Shown one piece after another: positions 10,207 through 20,617 of a DNA stretch of 64,000 nucleotides. This DNA is from Arcobacter porcinus (GTDB lineage: Bacteria > Campylobacterota > Campylobacteria > Campylobacterales > Arcobacteraceae): contig NZ_CP036246.2 in NCBI RefSeq assembly GCF_004299785.2, forward strand, positions 620,001 through 684,000. The letters run 5' to 3'. The position numbers were made by a program, and so were the translations under genes. Each line of letters begins with the position of its first letter. Position 1 is the stretch's first letter. The notes beneath the pieces were generated by a model. That model was not told the origin of the DNA and made no database searches. It saw only the letters and a list, made by a program, of their open reading frames with translations.

Positions 10207-10231
10207 AAAAGTTTATAAACTTTTTTTAACC
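10201..10231. terminator. Bidirectional terminator between the DHH and HIT genes
   Basis: GGTTAAAAAAGTTT pairs with AAACTTTTTTTAACC around a 2-nt centre, with one bulged base. The hairpin contains the DHH-gene stop region and sits directly at the 3' end of the convergent HIT gene. Its A/T-rich arms supply T-runs on both strands, as expected for a shared intrinsic terminator. Confidence 0.65.
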
Positions 10232-10572
10232 AATTCATAAAATTCTTCAAAAGAGGGTAGTGTTAAATTAGATTCTCTTTGTTTAGTTCCCCACATTGAC
10301 TCTGGAAAATAACTATCTTCTTTAAATCTAGCCATTATATGAAAATGAACTTGAGCTACATAATTACCAAAAGATGCAATATTTACTTTATCACACTTAA
10401 AATATTTTATCATTGATTTTTCAACTATTTCTAATGTTTTTAAAACTTCTAATTTTTCTTCAAATGTACAATCTGAAAACTCTTTTACTTCTCTATTTAC
10501 AAATATTTTAAGCCATGGAATCTCACTTTTTTCTATTTGAATATTTATTAAATTATTTTTATAGATTTGCAT
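10213..10572 (-). CDS. HIT-like domain protein
   Basis: 119 residues. The motif QVHFHIMARF (around residues 74-83) is the histidine-triad active-site region H-x-H, but the third position of the canonical H-x-H-x-H is Ala-Arg here, so the triad is incomplete. N-terminal LKIFVNREVKEFSD resembles the strand and helix that precede the triad. HIT proteins bind or hydrolyse nucleotides (dinucleoside polyphosphates, AMP conjugates). The altered triad means activity should not be assumed. The gene is convergent with the DHH gene and divergent from the ribosomal operon. Confidence 0.65.
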   Translation of the reverse strand: MQIYKNNLINIQIEKSEIPWLKIFVNREVKEFSDCTFEEKLEVLKTLEIVEKSMIKYFKCDKVNIASFGNYVAQVHFHIMARFKEDSYFPESMWGTKQRESNLTLPSFEEFYELVKKSL

Positions 10573-10784
10573 AATGTTACCTTTTATATGATTTAGTAAA
10601 TTATAGCATATTCAACAAGCTTTAAGTAAAATTTAAATAAAATGCAATTTCGTTTTTTCAACCATAGAAGAAGTTTTTGTAAAATTGGTTTTAAAAATAG
10701 CTATTTTATAGAGAGTTGGAGTTGCTTTTTGTGGCTTCTCCTGTTGAAAGAATAGAAAAACACAAATTAAGAAGGATAAGACTT

Positions 10785-10898
10785 ATGAAAGTAAGAGCTT
10801 CAGTAAAAAAAATGTGTGATAAATGTAAAGTTATCAAAAGAAGAGGTATCGTAAGAGTAATCTGCGAAAACAAAAAACATAAACAAAGACAAGGATAA
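10785..10898 (+). CDS. rpmJ: 50S ribosomal protein L36
   Basis: 37 residues starting [20 protein letters not shown], with the zinc ligands Cys-x2-Cys, then Cys and His (CENKKH). The open frame extends to 10716, but AAGGATAAG sits just before the ATG at 10785 and 37-38 residues is the universal length, so the upstream 23 codons are non-native. It is first in the rpmJ-rpsM-rpsK-rpsD-rpoA-rplQ operon, and the promoter must lie in 10573-10784. infA, which often precedes rpmJ, is absent here. Confidence 0.96.
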   Translation: MKVRASVKKMCDKCKVIKRRGIVRVICENKKHKQRQG

Positions 10899-10903
10899 GA
10901 CAC

Positions 10904-11272
10904 ATGGCAAGAATCGCGGGTGTTGATTTACCAAACAAAAAAAGAATGGAATATGCATTAACTTATATCTTTGGAATAGGTTTACATAATTCAAGACTAA
11001 TTTTAAATGCAACTGGAATTGATTTCAATAAAAGAGCATTTGAATTAACAGAAGATGAAGCTGCTTTAATTAGAAAAGAGATCCAAGAAAACTACCTTGT
11101 TGAGGGAGATCTTAGAAAAAAAGTTGCTATGGATATCAAATCTTTAATGGATTTAGGTTCATACAGAGGATTAAGACATAGAAAAGGTTTACCTTGTAGA
11201 GGGCAAAAAACAAAAACAAATGCTAGAACAAGAAAAGGTAAAAAGAAAACTATTAGTGCGGCAAGCAAGTAA
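10904..11272 (+). CDS. rpsM: 30S ribosomal protein S13
   Basis: 122 residues. It starts [20 protein letters not shown], includes the [21 protein letters not shown] motif region and has a basic tail that reaches the P-site tRNA. S13 lies in the head of the small subunit and forms bridges to the large subunit. It starts 5 nt after rpmJ and belongs to the alpha operon. Confidence 0.98.
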   Translation: MARIAGVDLPNKKRMEYALTYIFGIGLHNSRLILNATGIDFNKRAFELTEDEAALIRKEIQENYLVEGDLRKKVAMDIKSLMDLGSYRGLRHRKGLPCRGQKTKTNARTRKGKKKTISAASK

Positions 11273-11281
11273 GGATAGAGA

Positions 11282-11674
11282 ATGGCAAAAAGAAAAGTTA
11301 CTAGAAAAAAAGTTGTAAGAAAAAATATTGCTGACGGTATCGTACATATTGCTGCAAGTTTCAACAACACTATGGTTACAGTTACAGACAAAGCAGGAAA
11401 TGCTATTGCTTGGTCAAGTGCTGGAAACTTAGGTTTTAAAGGTTCTAAAAAATCAACTCCATTTGCTGCTCAAGCTGCGGTTGAAGATGCTTTAACAAAA
11501 GCTATGGAACATGGAATTAAAAACGTAGGGATCAAAATCCAAGGACCAGGTTCAGGAAGAGATACAGCAGTTAAATCAGTTGGATCAATGAATGGAATCA
11601 AAGTTGTTTGGTTTAAAGATGTTACACCATTACCACACAATGGATGTAGACCTCCTAAAAGAAGAAGAGTGTAA
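11282..11674 (+). CDS. rpsK: 30S ribosomal protein S11
   Basis: 130 residues. A basic N-terminus precedes [18 protein letters not shown] and the conserved [22 protein letters not shown]. The C-terminus is [17 protein letters not shown], the family signature. S11 forms the platform that holds mRNA near the exit site. It lies 9 nt after rpsM and 10 nt before rpsD. Confidence 0.98.
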   Translation: MAKRKVTRKKVVRKNIADGIVHIAASFNNTMVTVTDKAGNAIAWSSAGNLGFKGSKKSTPFAAQAAVEDALTKAMEHGIKNVGIKIQGPGSGRDTAVKSVGSMNGIKVVWFKDVTPLPHNGCRPPKRRRV

Positions 11675-11684
11675 GGAGTAAATA

Positions 11685-12311
11685 ATGGCAAGATATAGAG
11701 GACCAGTAGAAAAAATCGAAAGAAGACTTGAAGCAGATCTTGGTTTAAAAGGTGAGAGAAGACTTTCAGGTAAAAGTGCTTTAGAAAAAAGACCATTTGC
11801 TCCAGGACAACATGGACAAAGAAGATCAAAAGTTTCTGAATATGGATTACAATTAAGAGAAAAACAAAAAGTTAAATTTATTTATGGTGTTTCTGAAAGA
11901 CAATTCTCTAATTACTTCAAAGAAGCAGTTAGAAGAGAAGGAAATACAGGAGCTGTTCTTATTTCATTAATTGAACAAAGATTAGATAATGTTGTGTATA
12001 GAATGGGATTTGCTACAACTAGAGCATTTGCTAGACAAATTACAACTCACGGACACGTTTTAGTAGATGGAAAAAAAGTTGATATTCCTTCATACTTAGT
12101 AAAACCTGGACAAAAAATTGAGATTAAAGAGAAAACTAAAAATAATCCACAAGTACAAAGAGCTCTTGAGCTTACAAATCAAACAGGAATGGTTGATTGG
12201 GTAAATGTAGATAAAGATAAAGTTTTTGGAATTTTCACAAGAATACCTGAAAGAGAAGAAGTAGTTATTCCTGTTGAAGAGAGATTAATTATAGAGTTAT
12301 ATTCTAAATAA
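11685..12311 (+). CDS. rpsD: 30S ribosomal protein S4
   Basis: 208 residues, full length. It starts [20 protein letters not shown]. The S4 RNA-binding domain is at about residues 97-160 ([20 protein letters not shown] and [20 protein letters not shown]). S4 is a primary 16S rRNA binder and assembly nucleator, and in enterobacteria it represses the alpha operon. Whether that autoregulation applies here is not visible. The zinc-binding cysteines of some S4 proteins are absent. Confidence 0.98.
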   Translation: MARYRGPVEKIERRLEADLGLKGERRLSGKSALEKRPFAPGQHGQRRSKVSEYGLQLREKQKVKFIYGVSERQFSNYFKEAVRREGNTGAVLISLIEQRLDNVVYRMGFATTRAFARQITTHGHVLVDGKKVDIPSYLVKPGQKIEIKEKTKNNPQVQRALELTNQTGMVDWVNVDKDKVFGIFTRIPEREEVVIPVEERLIIELYSK

Positions 12312-12329
12312 AAAATAAAAAGGTAGCCA

Positions 12330-13328
12330 ATGAAAAAGTTTGCAGAAACTCCGTTTTTACCAACTGAAGTTGAAATTGAGGCTATTAGTGCTAATGAAGC
12401 AAAGATTACAGCATATCCATTTGAAGATGGATTTGCTATAACTTTAGCTCATCCGTTAAGAAGATTACTTTTAAGTTCATCTGTTGGTTATGCACCAATT
12501 GCTGTTAAAATTGAGGGTGTTACTCATGAGTTTGACTCACTAAGAGGAATGCTTGAAGATGTTGCTATGTTTGTTATAAATCTAAAAAATATTAGATTTA
12601 AAATAAATGGTGATAAAAACCAAGTAGCTGTAGAGTACTCTTTTAATGGTCCTAGAGATATAAAAGGTGAAGATTTAATCAACTCTGAGATTGATGTAGT
12701 ATCTAATAATGAGCATTTAGCAACTATTAATAGTGATTGTAATTTAACTTTTACAGTTATTATTCAAAAAGGTATTGGTTATATGCCATCTGAAGATATT
12801 AGAGATATCGTTGGACCTGATTATATACCAATCGATGCATTTTTTACACCAGTTAAAAAAGTGGTTTATAATATTGAAAAAATGCTAGTTGAAGACAATC
12901 CTAACTATGAAAAAGCAGTATTTAATGTAATTACAAATGGACAAATTTCTCCTGTAAATGCATTTAAAGAAGCAGTTAGTGTTATGTACTCACAAATGTC
13001 AGTATTTAATAAAGTATTTGATTTATCTGAAGTTTCTGTTTCTGATACAAATGAAGATAGTGCAGAAGTTAAAGAGCTAATTGTTAAAATAGAAGATTTA
13101 AATCTAAGTGCAAGAAGCTTTAATTCATTAGATAGATCAGGTCTTAAATACTTAGGTGAGTTAGTTCTTATGAGTGAAGTTGAAGTAAAAAGTATAAAAA
13201 ATCTTGGTACAAAATCTTATGAAGAGATTGCTGTTAAGCTTGAATCATTAGGTTATCCAATTGAAAATACACTTCCAGAAAATATTGCATCTTCTTTAAG
13301 AAGAAAATTAGAGCAATTAAAAGCATAA
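12330..13328 (+). CDS. rpoA: DNA-directed RNA polymerase subunit alpha
   Basis: 332 residues. The N-terminal dimerisation domain includes GFAITLAHPLRRLLLSS. The C-terminal domain from about residue 250 has the helix-hairpin-helix LNLSARSFNSLDRSGLKYLG and IKNLGTKSYEEIAVKLESLG, which contacts UP elements and activators. The ATG at 12330 follows AAAAGG. The N-terminus carries several residues (MKKFAETPFLPTEVEIE) before the core fold, common in Campylobacterota. It lies between rpsD and rplQ. Confidence 0.98.
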   Translation: MKKFAETPFLPTEVEIEAISANEAKITAYPFEDGFAITLAHPLRRLLLSSSVGYAPIAVKIEGVTHEFDSLRGMLEDVAMFVINLKNIRFKINGDKNQVAVEYSFNGPRDIKGEDLINSEIDVVSNNEHLATINSDCNLTFTVIIQKGIGYMPSEDIRDIVGPDYIPIDAFFTPVKKVVYNIEKMLVEDNPNYEKAVFNVITNGQISPVNAFKEAVSVMYSQMSVFNKVFDLSEVSVSDTNEDSAEVKELIVKIEDLNLSARSFNSLDRSGLKYLGELVLMSEVEVKSIKNLGTKSYEEIAVKLESLGYPIENTLPENIASSLRRKLEQLKA

Positions 13329-13340
13329 TAAAGGTTTAAT

Positions 13341-13691
13341 ATGAGACATAAGCACGGATATAGAAAGTTAAATAGAACTTCTGCTCATAGAAAAGCATTG
13401 TTAAAAAATTTAGCAATTGCAATTATTGAGAGAGAAAAAATCGAAACAACTGTTCCAAAAGCGAAAGAGTTAAAAAGATATATAGAAAAATTAGTAACAT
13501 CTGCTAGAAATGCTGATTTAAATACTCACAGATTTGTATTTGCTGCACTTCAAAATAAAGAAGCTACTAAAAAACTAATTAACGAAATAGCTCCTAAGTA
13601 TGAAGGAAGAAATGGTGGATATACATCTATCATTAAAACAAGAATTAGAAAAGGTGATGCTACTCCAATGGCATTTATATCTTTCATCTAA
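13341..13691 (+). CDS. rplQ: 50S ribosomal protein L17
   Basis: 116 residues. It starts [20 protein letters not shown], contains [20 protein letters not shown] and ends in the Asn/Gly/Gly loop followed by [15 protein letters not shown]17 lies near the polypeptide exit tunnel. It is the last gene of the ribosomal operon and is followed directly by a hairpin terminator. Confidence 0.98.
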   Translation: MRHKHGYRKLNRTSAHRKALLKNLAIAIIEREKIETTVPKAKELKRYIEKLVTSARNADLNTHRFVFAALQNKEATKKLINEIAPKYEGRNGGYTSIIKTRIRKGDATPMAFISFI

Positions 13692-13701
13692 AACAAATTA
13701 A

Positions 13702-13724
13702 TAAAAAGAGATTTTCTCTTTTTA
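13702..13724 (+). terminator. Intrinsic terminator after rplQ
   Basis: TAAAAAGAGA pairs with TCTCTTTTTA across a 3-nt TTT loop, and a T-rich tract (TTTTCT) follows. It starts 10 nt after the rplQ stop and would end the rpmJ-rplQ transcript. Confidence 0.75.
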
Positions 13725-13834
13725 TTTTCTACATAAACTACAACAAAATTTACCTTCCCTTTTTTTAAACTTTTTTTTGATATAATCAGCCTTTTATAAA
13801 AACATATAAATTTATAATAATGGAGAATAAATAT

Positions 13835-15193
13835 ATGACTCTAGAAGAAGCATTAAAATTAAATAGTGAAGATATCAAAAAGTTTAAAGATAATTTAAAA
13901 GTAAATATTAAAAATAGTAATATTGGTGCATACATAGAGCAATTAGAAAATAAAGATTTAAATGAATCTGGAAATGGTATACCAATAGCAATAAAAAATA
14001 ATATAAATGTAAAAAATTGGGAATTAACATGTTCTAGTAAAATATTAAAGAATTATTTAGCTCCTTTTAGTGCAACAGTTATTAAAAAACTTGAAGATGC
14101 TGGTTTTAGTCCTTTTGGACTTACAAATATGGATGAGTTTGCAATGGGAAGTTCAACAGAATCTTCTGTTCATGGTAGAACTTTAAATCCACATAACAAT
14201 AGTAAAATACCAGGTGGAAGTAGTGGAGGAAGTGCAGCTGCTGTTGCTTCTGGATTAGCTATTGCTGCACTTGGAACAGATACGGGTGGAAGTATTAGGC
14301 AACCAGCTTCTTATTGTGGTGTTGTTGGAATGAAACCAACTTATGGAAGAGTAAGTAGATATGGAATTGCTGCATATTCATCATCATTAGATCAATGTGG
14401 TGTAATTACACAAAATGTTAAAGATGCTGCAATACTATATGATGTAATTTCAGGATATGATCCAAAAGATTCAACAAGTGCAAATATTGATTACTCAGAA
14501 ATAACACCAAATTTAAATAGTGATAAAAAATTTACAATAGCTGTAATTGATAATTATATAGATGAAGCAAGTAATGAAGTAAAAGAGGCTTTTAATAAAA
14601 CTGTTAAGCTTTTAGAAGAGCAAGGACATAAAATTGTTTATACAAATATGCTTGACTCAGATAAAATAATCTCTACATATTACATAATATCTGCTGCTGA
14701 AGCTAGTGCAAACTTAGCTAGATTTGATGGAGTTAGATATGGATTTAGAGCTTCAAGTGAAAACTTAAAAGATATGTATGTAAATTCAAAAACAGAAGGT
14801 TTTGGATATGAGGTTAAAAAAAGAATAATGGTTGGTTCTTTTGTATTAAGTTCAGGATATTATGATGCATACTATTTAAAAGCTCAAAAAGTAAGAGCTG
14901 TTATAAAAAATGAATATAATAAAATTTTTGAAAATGCTGATTTAATATTAAGTCCAGTTGCACCAACAACGGCTCCTGAATTTAATTCATATAAAAGTGC
15001 TTTAGATATGTACTTGGCTGATTTATATACAATAGGTGTAAATCTGGCTGGGCTTCCTGCAATTAGTATTCCTGTTGCAAAAGATAGTAATAATCTTCCA
15101 ATAGGATTACAATTAATTGCAAATAGTTTTGAAGAACAAACTCTGTTTGATGGTGCTTTATCAATGGAAAAAGCAGTAAAATATATTAAATAA
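13835..15193 (+). CDS. gatA: Asp-tRNA(Asn)/Glu-tRNA(Gln) amidotransferase subunit A
   Basis: About 452 residues of the amidase-signature family. The catalytic Lys, cis-Ser, Ser triad is seen in the early [10 protein letters not shown], and in [16 protein letters not shown] and [15 protein letters not shown]. GatA releases ammonia from glutamine for transamidation of mischarged tRNAs. An upstream ATG at 13820 is in frame, but GGAG at 13822-13825 sits 9 nt before the ATG at 13835, so I take 13835 ([10 protein letters not shown]). gatB and gatC are not in the window. guaB follows 17 nt later. Confidence 0.96.
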   Translation: MTLEEALKLNSEDIKKFKDNLKVNIKNSNIGAYIEQLENKDLNESGNGIPIAIKNNINVKNWELTCSSKILKNYLAPFSATVIKKLEDAGFSPFGLTNMDEFAMGSSTESSVHGRTLNPHNNSKIPGGSSGGSAAAVASGLAIAALGTDTGGSIRQPASYCGVVGMKPTYGRVSRYGIAAYSSSLDQCGVITQNVKDAAILYDVISGYDPKDSTSANIDYSEITPNLNSDKKFTIAVIDNYIDEASNEVKEAFNKTVKLLEEQGHKIVYTNMLDSDKIISTYYIISAAEASANLARFDGVRYGFRASSENLKDMYVNSKTEGFGYEVKKRIMVGSFVLSSGYYDAYYLKAQKVRAVIKNEYNKIFENADLILSPVAPTTAPEFNSYKSALDMYLADLYTIGVNLAGLPAISIPVAKDSNNLPIGLQLIANSFEEQTLFDGALSMEKAVKYIK

Positions 15194-15201
15194 TTGAATA
15201 G

Positions 15202-16655
<1,454 letters not shown>

Positions 16656-16656
<1 letters not shown>

Positions 16657-16689
16657 AAGAAGAAGAGTTTATCTAAACTCTTCTTCTTT
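16656..16689. terminator. Bidirectional terminator between guaB and rmuC
   Basis: A perfect 16-bp stem: AAAGAAGAAGAGTTTA pairs with TAAACTCTTCTTCTTT over a 2-nt TC centre. The last base of the guaB stop and the rmuC stop codon with its last codons fall inside the stem. Following T-rich sequence on the plus strand fits intrinsic termination. Confidence 0.8.
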
Positions 16690-18045
16690 ATTTTCATTTA
16701 ATAGATAAATTTCTGTTTCAACATCATCAAAATCTTCAAACTCTATTTTTGAATCTTTTAAAGTTTTTGTAGTTTTAGCTCCAAGTTTTTTTAGATTTTC
16801 AACTCTATTTAAAATATTTCCATTTCCTTCACTTAACTGTTTTGAAGCAGTTTCATAAGTATTTGAAAGAGTCATTAATTGATTTTTTATTTTATAAAAA
16901 TTATCAGAAAAACCTAAAATCTTGTCATATAATTTTCCAGCTTCATCAAATAGTTTTGTTGCCATTGTACTTGATTGTTCACTTTGCCAATAAAGATAAA
17001 TTGTTCTTAAAGATATAGTTAAAGTTGATGGATTTACAATTGCAATATGCTTTTTTAATGCATATTCATAAAGTGTAGGATCTTTTTGAACAGCTAAAGA
17101 GAATGCTCCTTCAATAGGAATAAACATAAATACATATTGCAAAGTTCCCATCTTATAATGTGCATAATCTTTTGAATCAAGAGTATCAATATGATTTTTA
17201 AAAGAGTTTACAATATTATTTAAAGATATCTCTCTTTGCTCGTTTGTTTCAGCTCTTATATATTCATCATAATCAACTAAAGATACTTTTGAATCAATAA
17301 TCATAGATCTATTTTGTGGAAGTTTTATGATAACATCAGGTCTTTTTGTTTTTCCTTGTTCATCTTTGTAACTTTCTTGAGTAAAGTAGTGAATGTTTTT
17401 TAAAAGTCCTGAATACTCTAAAACACTCTCTAAAATCATCTCTCCCCAACTTCCTTGAGTCTGTTTTTTACCTTTTAAAGCTTGTGTTAAATTTTGGGCT
17501 TCTTTTGAAATATTTAAACCAGCCAATGAAACAAATTCAATCTCTTTTGAGAGTTCAGCAAATTTTTTTATACTACTTTCTTGATTCTCTTCTACTTTTT
17601 TCTTAAAACCTTCAAGATTTTCTTTAAATGGTTTTAATACATTATCAAGAGTTTTTACAGAGTTTTCATCAAACTTTTCTAATCTTTTTTCTAAAGAATT
17701 TTGCATTATTTCATTTAGTTTAAGTTCTAGTTTTTTGCTTTGTTCTTCAAAATCATCTTTTATAGTTTGTTTGTTTTTTATCTCTAAATCAACATTTGTT
17801 TTCAACGAAGAGTTCTCTATTTTTAAATCAATATTTTGATTTTCTAATATTTTATAAGCTTTTAAAAGTTCATCATTTCTATTTTCTAGTTCATTTGTTT
17901 TTAAAGTTTGGATTTCAAGCTCTCTGTTTTGAATTCTTGAACTATTTCTTAAAATAAAAATAAAAAATATTGTTAGGAAAAGAGTTAATAAAGTAAAAAA
18001 TAAAATTGTAGAAATAGGGTTAAGTGTAGATAAAAAATCAATCAT
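16669..18045 (-). CDS. rmuC: DNA recombination protein RmuC
   Basis: 458 residues. One N-terminal membrane helix (about residues 12-30) precedes a long coiled coil (about 40-130) and the RmuC domain from about residue 170 (KGKKQTQGSWGEMILESVLE, RPDVIIKLPQNRSMIIDSKV, FIPIEGAFSLAV, NPSTLTISLRTI). The domain is related to PD-(D/E)xK nucleases, and loss of RmuC in E. coli raises recombination at inverted repeats. It overlaps the next gene (18042-18539) by 4 bases, so the two are co-translated. Confidence 0.93.
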   Translation of the reverse strand: MIDFLSTLNPISTILFFTLLTLFLTIFFIFILRNSSRIQNRELEIQTLKTNELENRNDELLKAYKILENQNIDLKIENSSLKTNVDLEIKNKQTIKDDFEEQSKKLELKLNEIMQNSLEKRLEKFDENSVKTLDNVLKPFKENLEGFKKKVEENQESSIKKFAELSKEIEFVSLAGLNISKEAQNLTQALKGKKQTQGSWGEMILESVLEYSGLLKNIHYFTQESYKDEQGKTKRPDVIIKLPQNRSMIIDSKVSLVDYDEYIRAETNEQREISLNNIVNSFKNHIDTLDSKDYAHYKMGTLQYVFMFIPIEGAFSLAVQKDPTLYEYALKKHIAIVNPSTLTISLRTIYLYWQSEQSSTMATKLFDEAGKLYDKILGFSDNFYKIKNQLMTLSNTYETASKQLSEGNGNILNRVENLKKLGAKTTKTLKDSKIEFEDFDDVETEIYLLNENKEEEFR

Positions 18046-18539
18046 AATACTACTTCATCTTTATTTGTTTTTCTTACTATTTCTAAAGAGAAGCACTCAT
18101 TTGCAAGATTTCTTACACTTGTATCTTTGTACTCATTTAAGACTTTTGTTATTGTTTTCATTTCACTTTGTGAGAAAAGTGATTCATCAAAATCCTCTTC
18201 TAATTTATAAAATAACAACTCTTTATAAGTCTCTTTTTCTACAATTTCAATATCTAAAAAATCCATAAGTTCTTGAATGAAAAATATTCTATCATCTTCA
18301 TCTTCTTCATCAAAAACTTTCTCTTCTAAAATTATAGAAAATAGATCATCTAAAACTAAAGCTTTTACGCCTCTTGGTGTTTTTATAAAAGATTCATTTA
18401 TAACTTTTTTTCCACAAAAATCAATATGATTCTTTTCTATAAAAAAAAGTAGTAGTTCTAGTTTTTTATGATTCAAAGATTTTACTTGTTTGTGAATTAA
18501 GTATAAAATAATATTTGCAAGTTTTGTAATATTTATCAA
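18042..18539 (-). CDS. Possible DUF4065/SocA-like (Panacea) protein
   Basis: 165 residues without membrane segments. The N-terminal half, KLANIILYLIHKQ, KLELLLFFIEKNHIDFCGKK and SFIKTPRGVKA, resembles the Panacea (DUF4065) fold: a helix, then KLxKLLYF-like and a Gly turn before a basic segment. Panacea proteins act as antitoxins or proteolytic adaptors, as SocA does. The match is by eye and weak. It sits between rmuC (4-base overlap) and the J-domain gene (1-nt gap), so it is in one operon with both. No toxin-like partner is visible. Confidence 0.4.
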   Translation of the reverse strand: MINITKLANIILYLIHKQVKSLNHKKLELLLFFIEKNHIDFCGKKVINESFIKTPRGVKALVLDDLFSIILEEKVFDEEDEDDRIFFIQELMDFLDIEIVEKETYKELLFYKLEEDFDESLFSQSEMKTITKVLNEYKDTSVRNLANECFSLEIVRKTNKDEVVL

Positions 18540-18540
18540 A

Positions 18541-19026
18541 TTATTCTCCTATGCTTTTCATTAAAATATCTCTAAAATCATTTAATTTTTTCATTTTTTC
18601 TTCATCTCCACCATTTAAATCAGGATGATATTTTTTCGCTAGTTCTTTGTATCTTTTTTTTATCTCATCTTTTGAAAATGAGTCACTAAATCCAAAAAAA
18701 TCTTTTGCTTCATTAAGTTTTGAACCATTTGCATAAAAAGAGTTTTGATAGTTTGAGTTATTGAAATTATTAAAATCATTGAAATTAAAGTTTTGATTAA
18801 AACCTTTAAACTCTTTAAATTCAAACTCAAAATCTTGATTTTGTGAAAAGTTTTTAAACTGATATTCAAAATTTCTAGCTCTTCTTTTTAGCTCTTTCTT
18901 TAAAAAATATCCTGCAATTAATATGAATAAAACAACTCCACCAATTATCATTAAAAATATTCCAAAATTTGTAAAAATAAGATATAAAATCAAAATAAGT
19001 ATTGCCAAATTTATAATTTGTCCCAT
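18541..19026 (-). CDS. Membrane-anchored J-domain protein
   Basis: 161 residues. Two hydrophobic stretches (about residues 5-22 and 25-43) anchor the protein. A Phe/Asn-rich low-complexity linker (about residues 52-95) leads to a C-terminal J domain with the HPD motif in KRYKELAKKYHPDLNGGDE. This is the reverse order to DnaJ and like DjlA-type co-chaperones. It should stimulate DnaK at the membrane. It heads the J-domain, DUF4065-like, rmuC operon. The prophage starts just upstream of it, with a second J-domain gene on the far side. Confidence 0.8.
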   Translation of the reverse strand: MGQIINLAILILILYLIFTNFGIFLMIIGGVVLFILIAGYFLKKELKRRARNFEYQFKNFSQNQDFEFEFKEFKGFNQNFNFNDFNNFNNSNYQNSFYANGSKLNEAKDFFGFSDSFSKDEIKKRYKELAKKYHPDLNGGDEEKMKKLNDFRDILMKSIGE

Positions 19027-19060
19027 AAAATAACCTTTTAAATTTTTAAGTAGCTTGTAT

Positions 19061-19071
19061 TATACAATAAG
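19061..19071. repeat. Short direct repeat outside the integrase, left
   Basis: TATACAATAAG is identical to 30980-30990. The two copies bracket the whole phage region and lie in the host intergenic space on each side. Eleven bases can recur by chance in such AT-rich DNA, so this is only a candidate att core. Confidence 0.35.
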
Positions 19072-19112
19072 ATAATATATAGAAAGGTAATAGCCTTAAA
19101 ATAAGCATTAAA

Positions 19113-20270
19113 TTAATTCTTATCTAATAAAGGGACAAAAACGGGGACAATATTTGATAATTCTTTTATTCTATCGTAATCATTAGATTGAATGTATTTT
19201 GTATAAATTTTAAGAGTAATACTAACATCTTTATGACCAAGCATTTTAGAAACCCACAAGATATTAACTCCTTGAGATATCATTGAACTAGCAAAAGTAT
19301 GTCTTAAATTATATAGAAATTTATCATTTATATCTAATTTTATCAATAATCTTTTAAACTTTTGTGTGAATGTTATATGAGAAAAATAAGGTTTATTTCT
19401 ATTTGTAATAAAAATAAATGATGTTTTAATTGAAGAATCATAAAATTTTAATAATTCAACTTCTAGTGATGGAATTATATCAACATAACGAACACTTGAA
19501 GGAGTTTTAACATTTCCTAATATTCCATTTCTAATATTTTTATCAACTGCAATTCTTTTTAATTTAAAATCTATATCTTCCCAATTCAAAGCAACAACTT
19601 CACCAGGTCGCATACCAGTATAAAGCATAATTGAAATAAAGTAATATAAATTCCCTTGAGAGTTTTTTAATAAGAGTAGTATCTCATCAGTATTAAAAAC
19701 AGATACAGAATTATTGAAATCATTTAACTTTTTAAATTTTGTTTTATAAGAATTTGGTGATTTAACTTTTTTAAATGGATTCATAATAATAACATCGTTT
19801 ATTGTTGCTTTTTCTAATATAGAATGGAATATACTTCTTTTCCTTTGAACTGTTGTAGGTTTAAATTTTTTTAATAGTTTATTTTGCCAATCTTCTATAT
19901 GAAACGGTTTTATATCTTTAATAAGAAAATCTTTAAAATGTGGTTTTATATGTCTATTAAATTGCAAAAAAGTATCATGAAAGACATGAGGTCTAACAGT
20001 AGATTCATAAGATTTAAAAAAATTCAATGAAAAATCAATAAACAAAATATCTTTTTTAAAATATTCAATTTCACTAGAGCCAGTAATAGCCTTTATAATT
20101 TCAGGAATAATAGTTAATTTTAATTCTAAAAGATTTTTTTCATTTGCAACAAGTCCTGTACTCCTCTTTATTCTCTTGCCATCGTAAAAAAAATCTAAAT
20201 AGTAATTATTATACCTGGTCCTTATAGTAATCTTTACATTATCATACACAAATTTTATAACATTACTCAA
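19113..20270 (-). CDS. Phage tyrosine integrase
   Basis: 385 residues. A SAM-like core-binding domain at about residues 80-165 precedes the catalytic domain. The catalytic Arg is in LYTGMRPGEVVALNWEDID, the H-x-x-R motif in YNLRHTFASS, the later His in LGHKDVSITLKIYTKY, and the nucleophile Tyr in that same block. It would integrate and excise the phage genome. Its start overlaps the end of the small HTH gene by 4 bases. The 3' end holds one of the candidate att repeats. Many inoviruses use the host XerCD system, whereas this one encodes its own recombinase. Confidence 0.92.
   Translation of the reverse strand: MSNVIKFVYDNVKITIRTRYNNYYLDFFYDGKRIKRSTGLVANEKNLLELKLTIIPEIIKAITGSSEIEYFKKDILFIDFSLNFFKSYESTVRPHVFHDTFLQFNRHIKPHFKDFLIKDIKPFHIEDWQNKLLKKFKPTTVQRKRSIFHSILEKATINDVIIMNPFKKVKSPNSYKTKFKKLNDFNNSVSVFNTDEILLLLKNSQGNLYYFISIMLYTGMRPGEVVALNWEDIDFKLKRIAVDKNIRNGILGNVKTPSSVRYVDIIPSLEVELLKFYDSSIKTSFIFITNRNKPYFSHITFTQKFKRLLIKLDINDKFLYNLRHTFASSMISQGVNILWVSKMLGHKDVSITLKIYTKYIQSNDYDRIKELSNIVPVFVPLLDKN
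19130..19149. repeat. Candidate att-like direct repeat, left copy
   Basis: AAGGGACAAAAACGGGGACA lies inside the 3' end of the integrase gene and matches 18 of 20 bases of the copy at 30865-30884, at the opposite end of the element. Such pairs at both ends often mark the recombination core. The competing candidate is the shorter TATACAATAAG repeat outside it. Confidence 0.45.
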
Positions 20271-20617
20271 ACTAAAACACCTTTTAATATTTTTGAACTT
20301 GTTTTAGATAATTGGATTCTTCTATTATTAATATCTTTATTTTCAATAATCTTTATTTTATGATTTGGATATTTTTTAAAATCAATTATTCCTTGAGATA
20401 TAAACTCTATTCTATTATTTTCATTTATAAAATAATGTTTATTTTCAATAAAAGTGTTATTTTTTATATAATTATCTATTGTTTTTTCACTTTTATTTAA
20501 AAACCTTGCAACATCTTTTTTAGTATTTAAAGAGTTAATTGAAAGTTGTAAAAGTATAGTTATATCCCTTAATTGTTTCTCTAAATTATCAATCTTCGAT
20601 TCTAATGTCATTTTCAT
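20267..20617 (-). CDS. Small HTH protein, possible excisionase or replication regulator
   Basis: About 116 residues from the ATG at 20617 (the frame opens at 20650, inside the rep gene; AAGGAAG lies just before 20617, and 20611 is also possible). An N-terminal coiled coil (SKIDNLEKQLRDITILLQ) is followed by an HTH-like part, TKKDVARFLNKSEKTIDNYI, of the type that reads DNA in MerR-like excisionases. It overlaps both rep and int (4 bases with int), which fits a lysogeny or excision regulator. Function is inferred from position and HTH only. Confidence 0.5.
   Translation of the reverse strand: MKMTLESKIDNLEKQLRDITILLQLSINSLNTKKDVARFLNKSEKTIDNYIKNNTFIENKHYFINENNRIEFISQGIIDFKKYPNHKIKIIENKDINNRRIQLSKTSSKILKGVLV

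Noticed and set aside
10716-10784. N-terminal extension of rpmJ
   Set aside because: L36 is 37-38 residues everywhere and AAGGATAAG sits directly before the ATG at 10785.
11092-11829. Antisense frames over rpsM, rpsK and rpsD
   Set aside because: Shadows of ribosomal protein genes, rich in Leu/Phe from Lys-rich sense codons, with no start signals.
19027-19112. tRNA gene as integration target
   Set aside because: No cloverleaf or T-loop sequence could be found at either prophage end.
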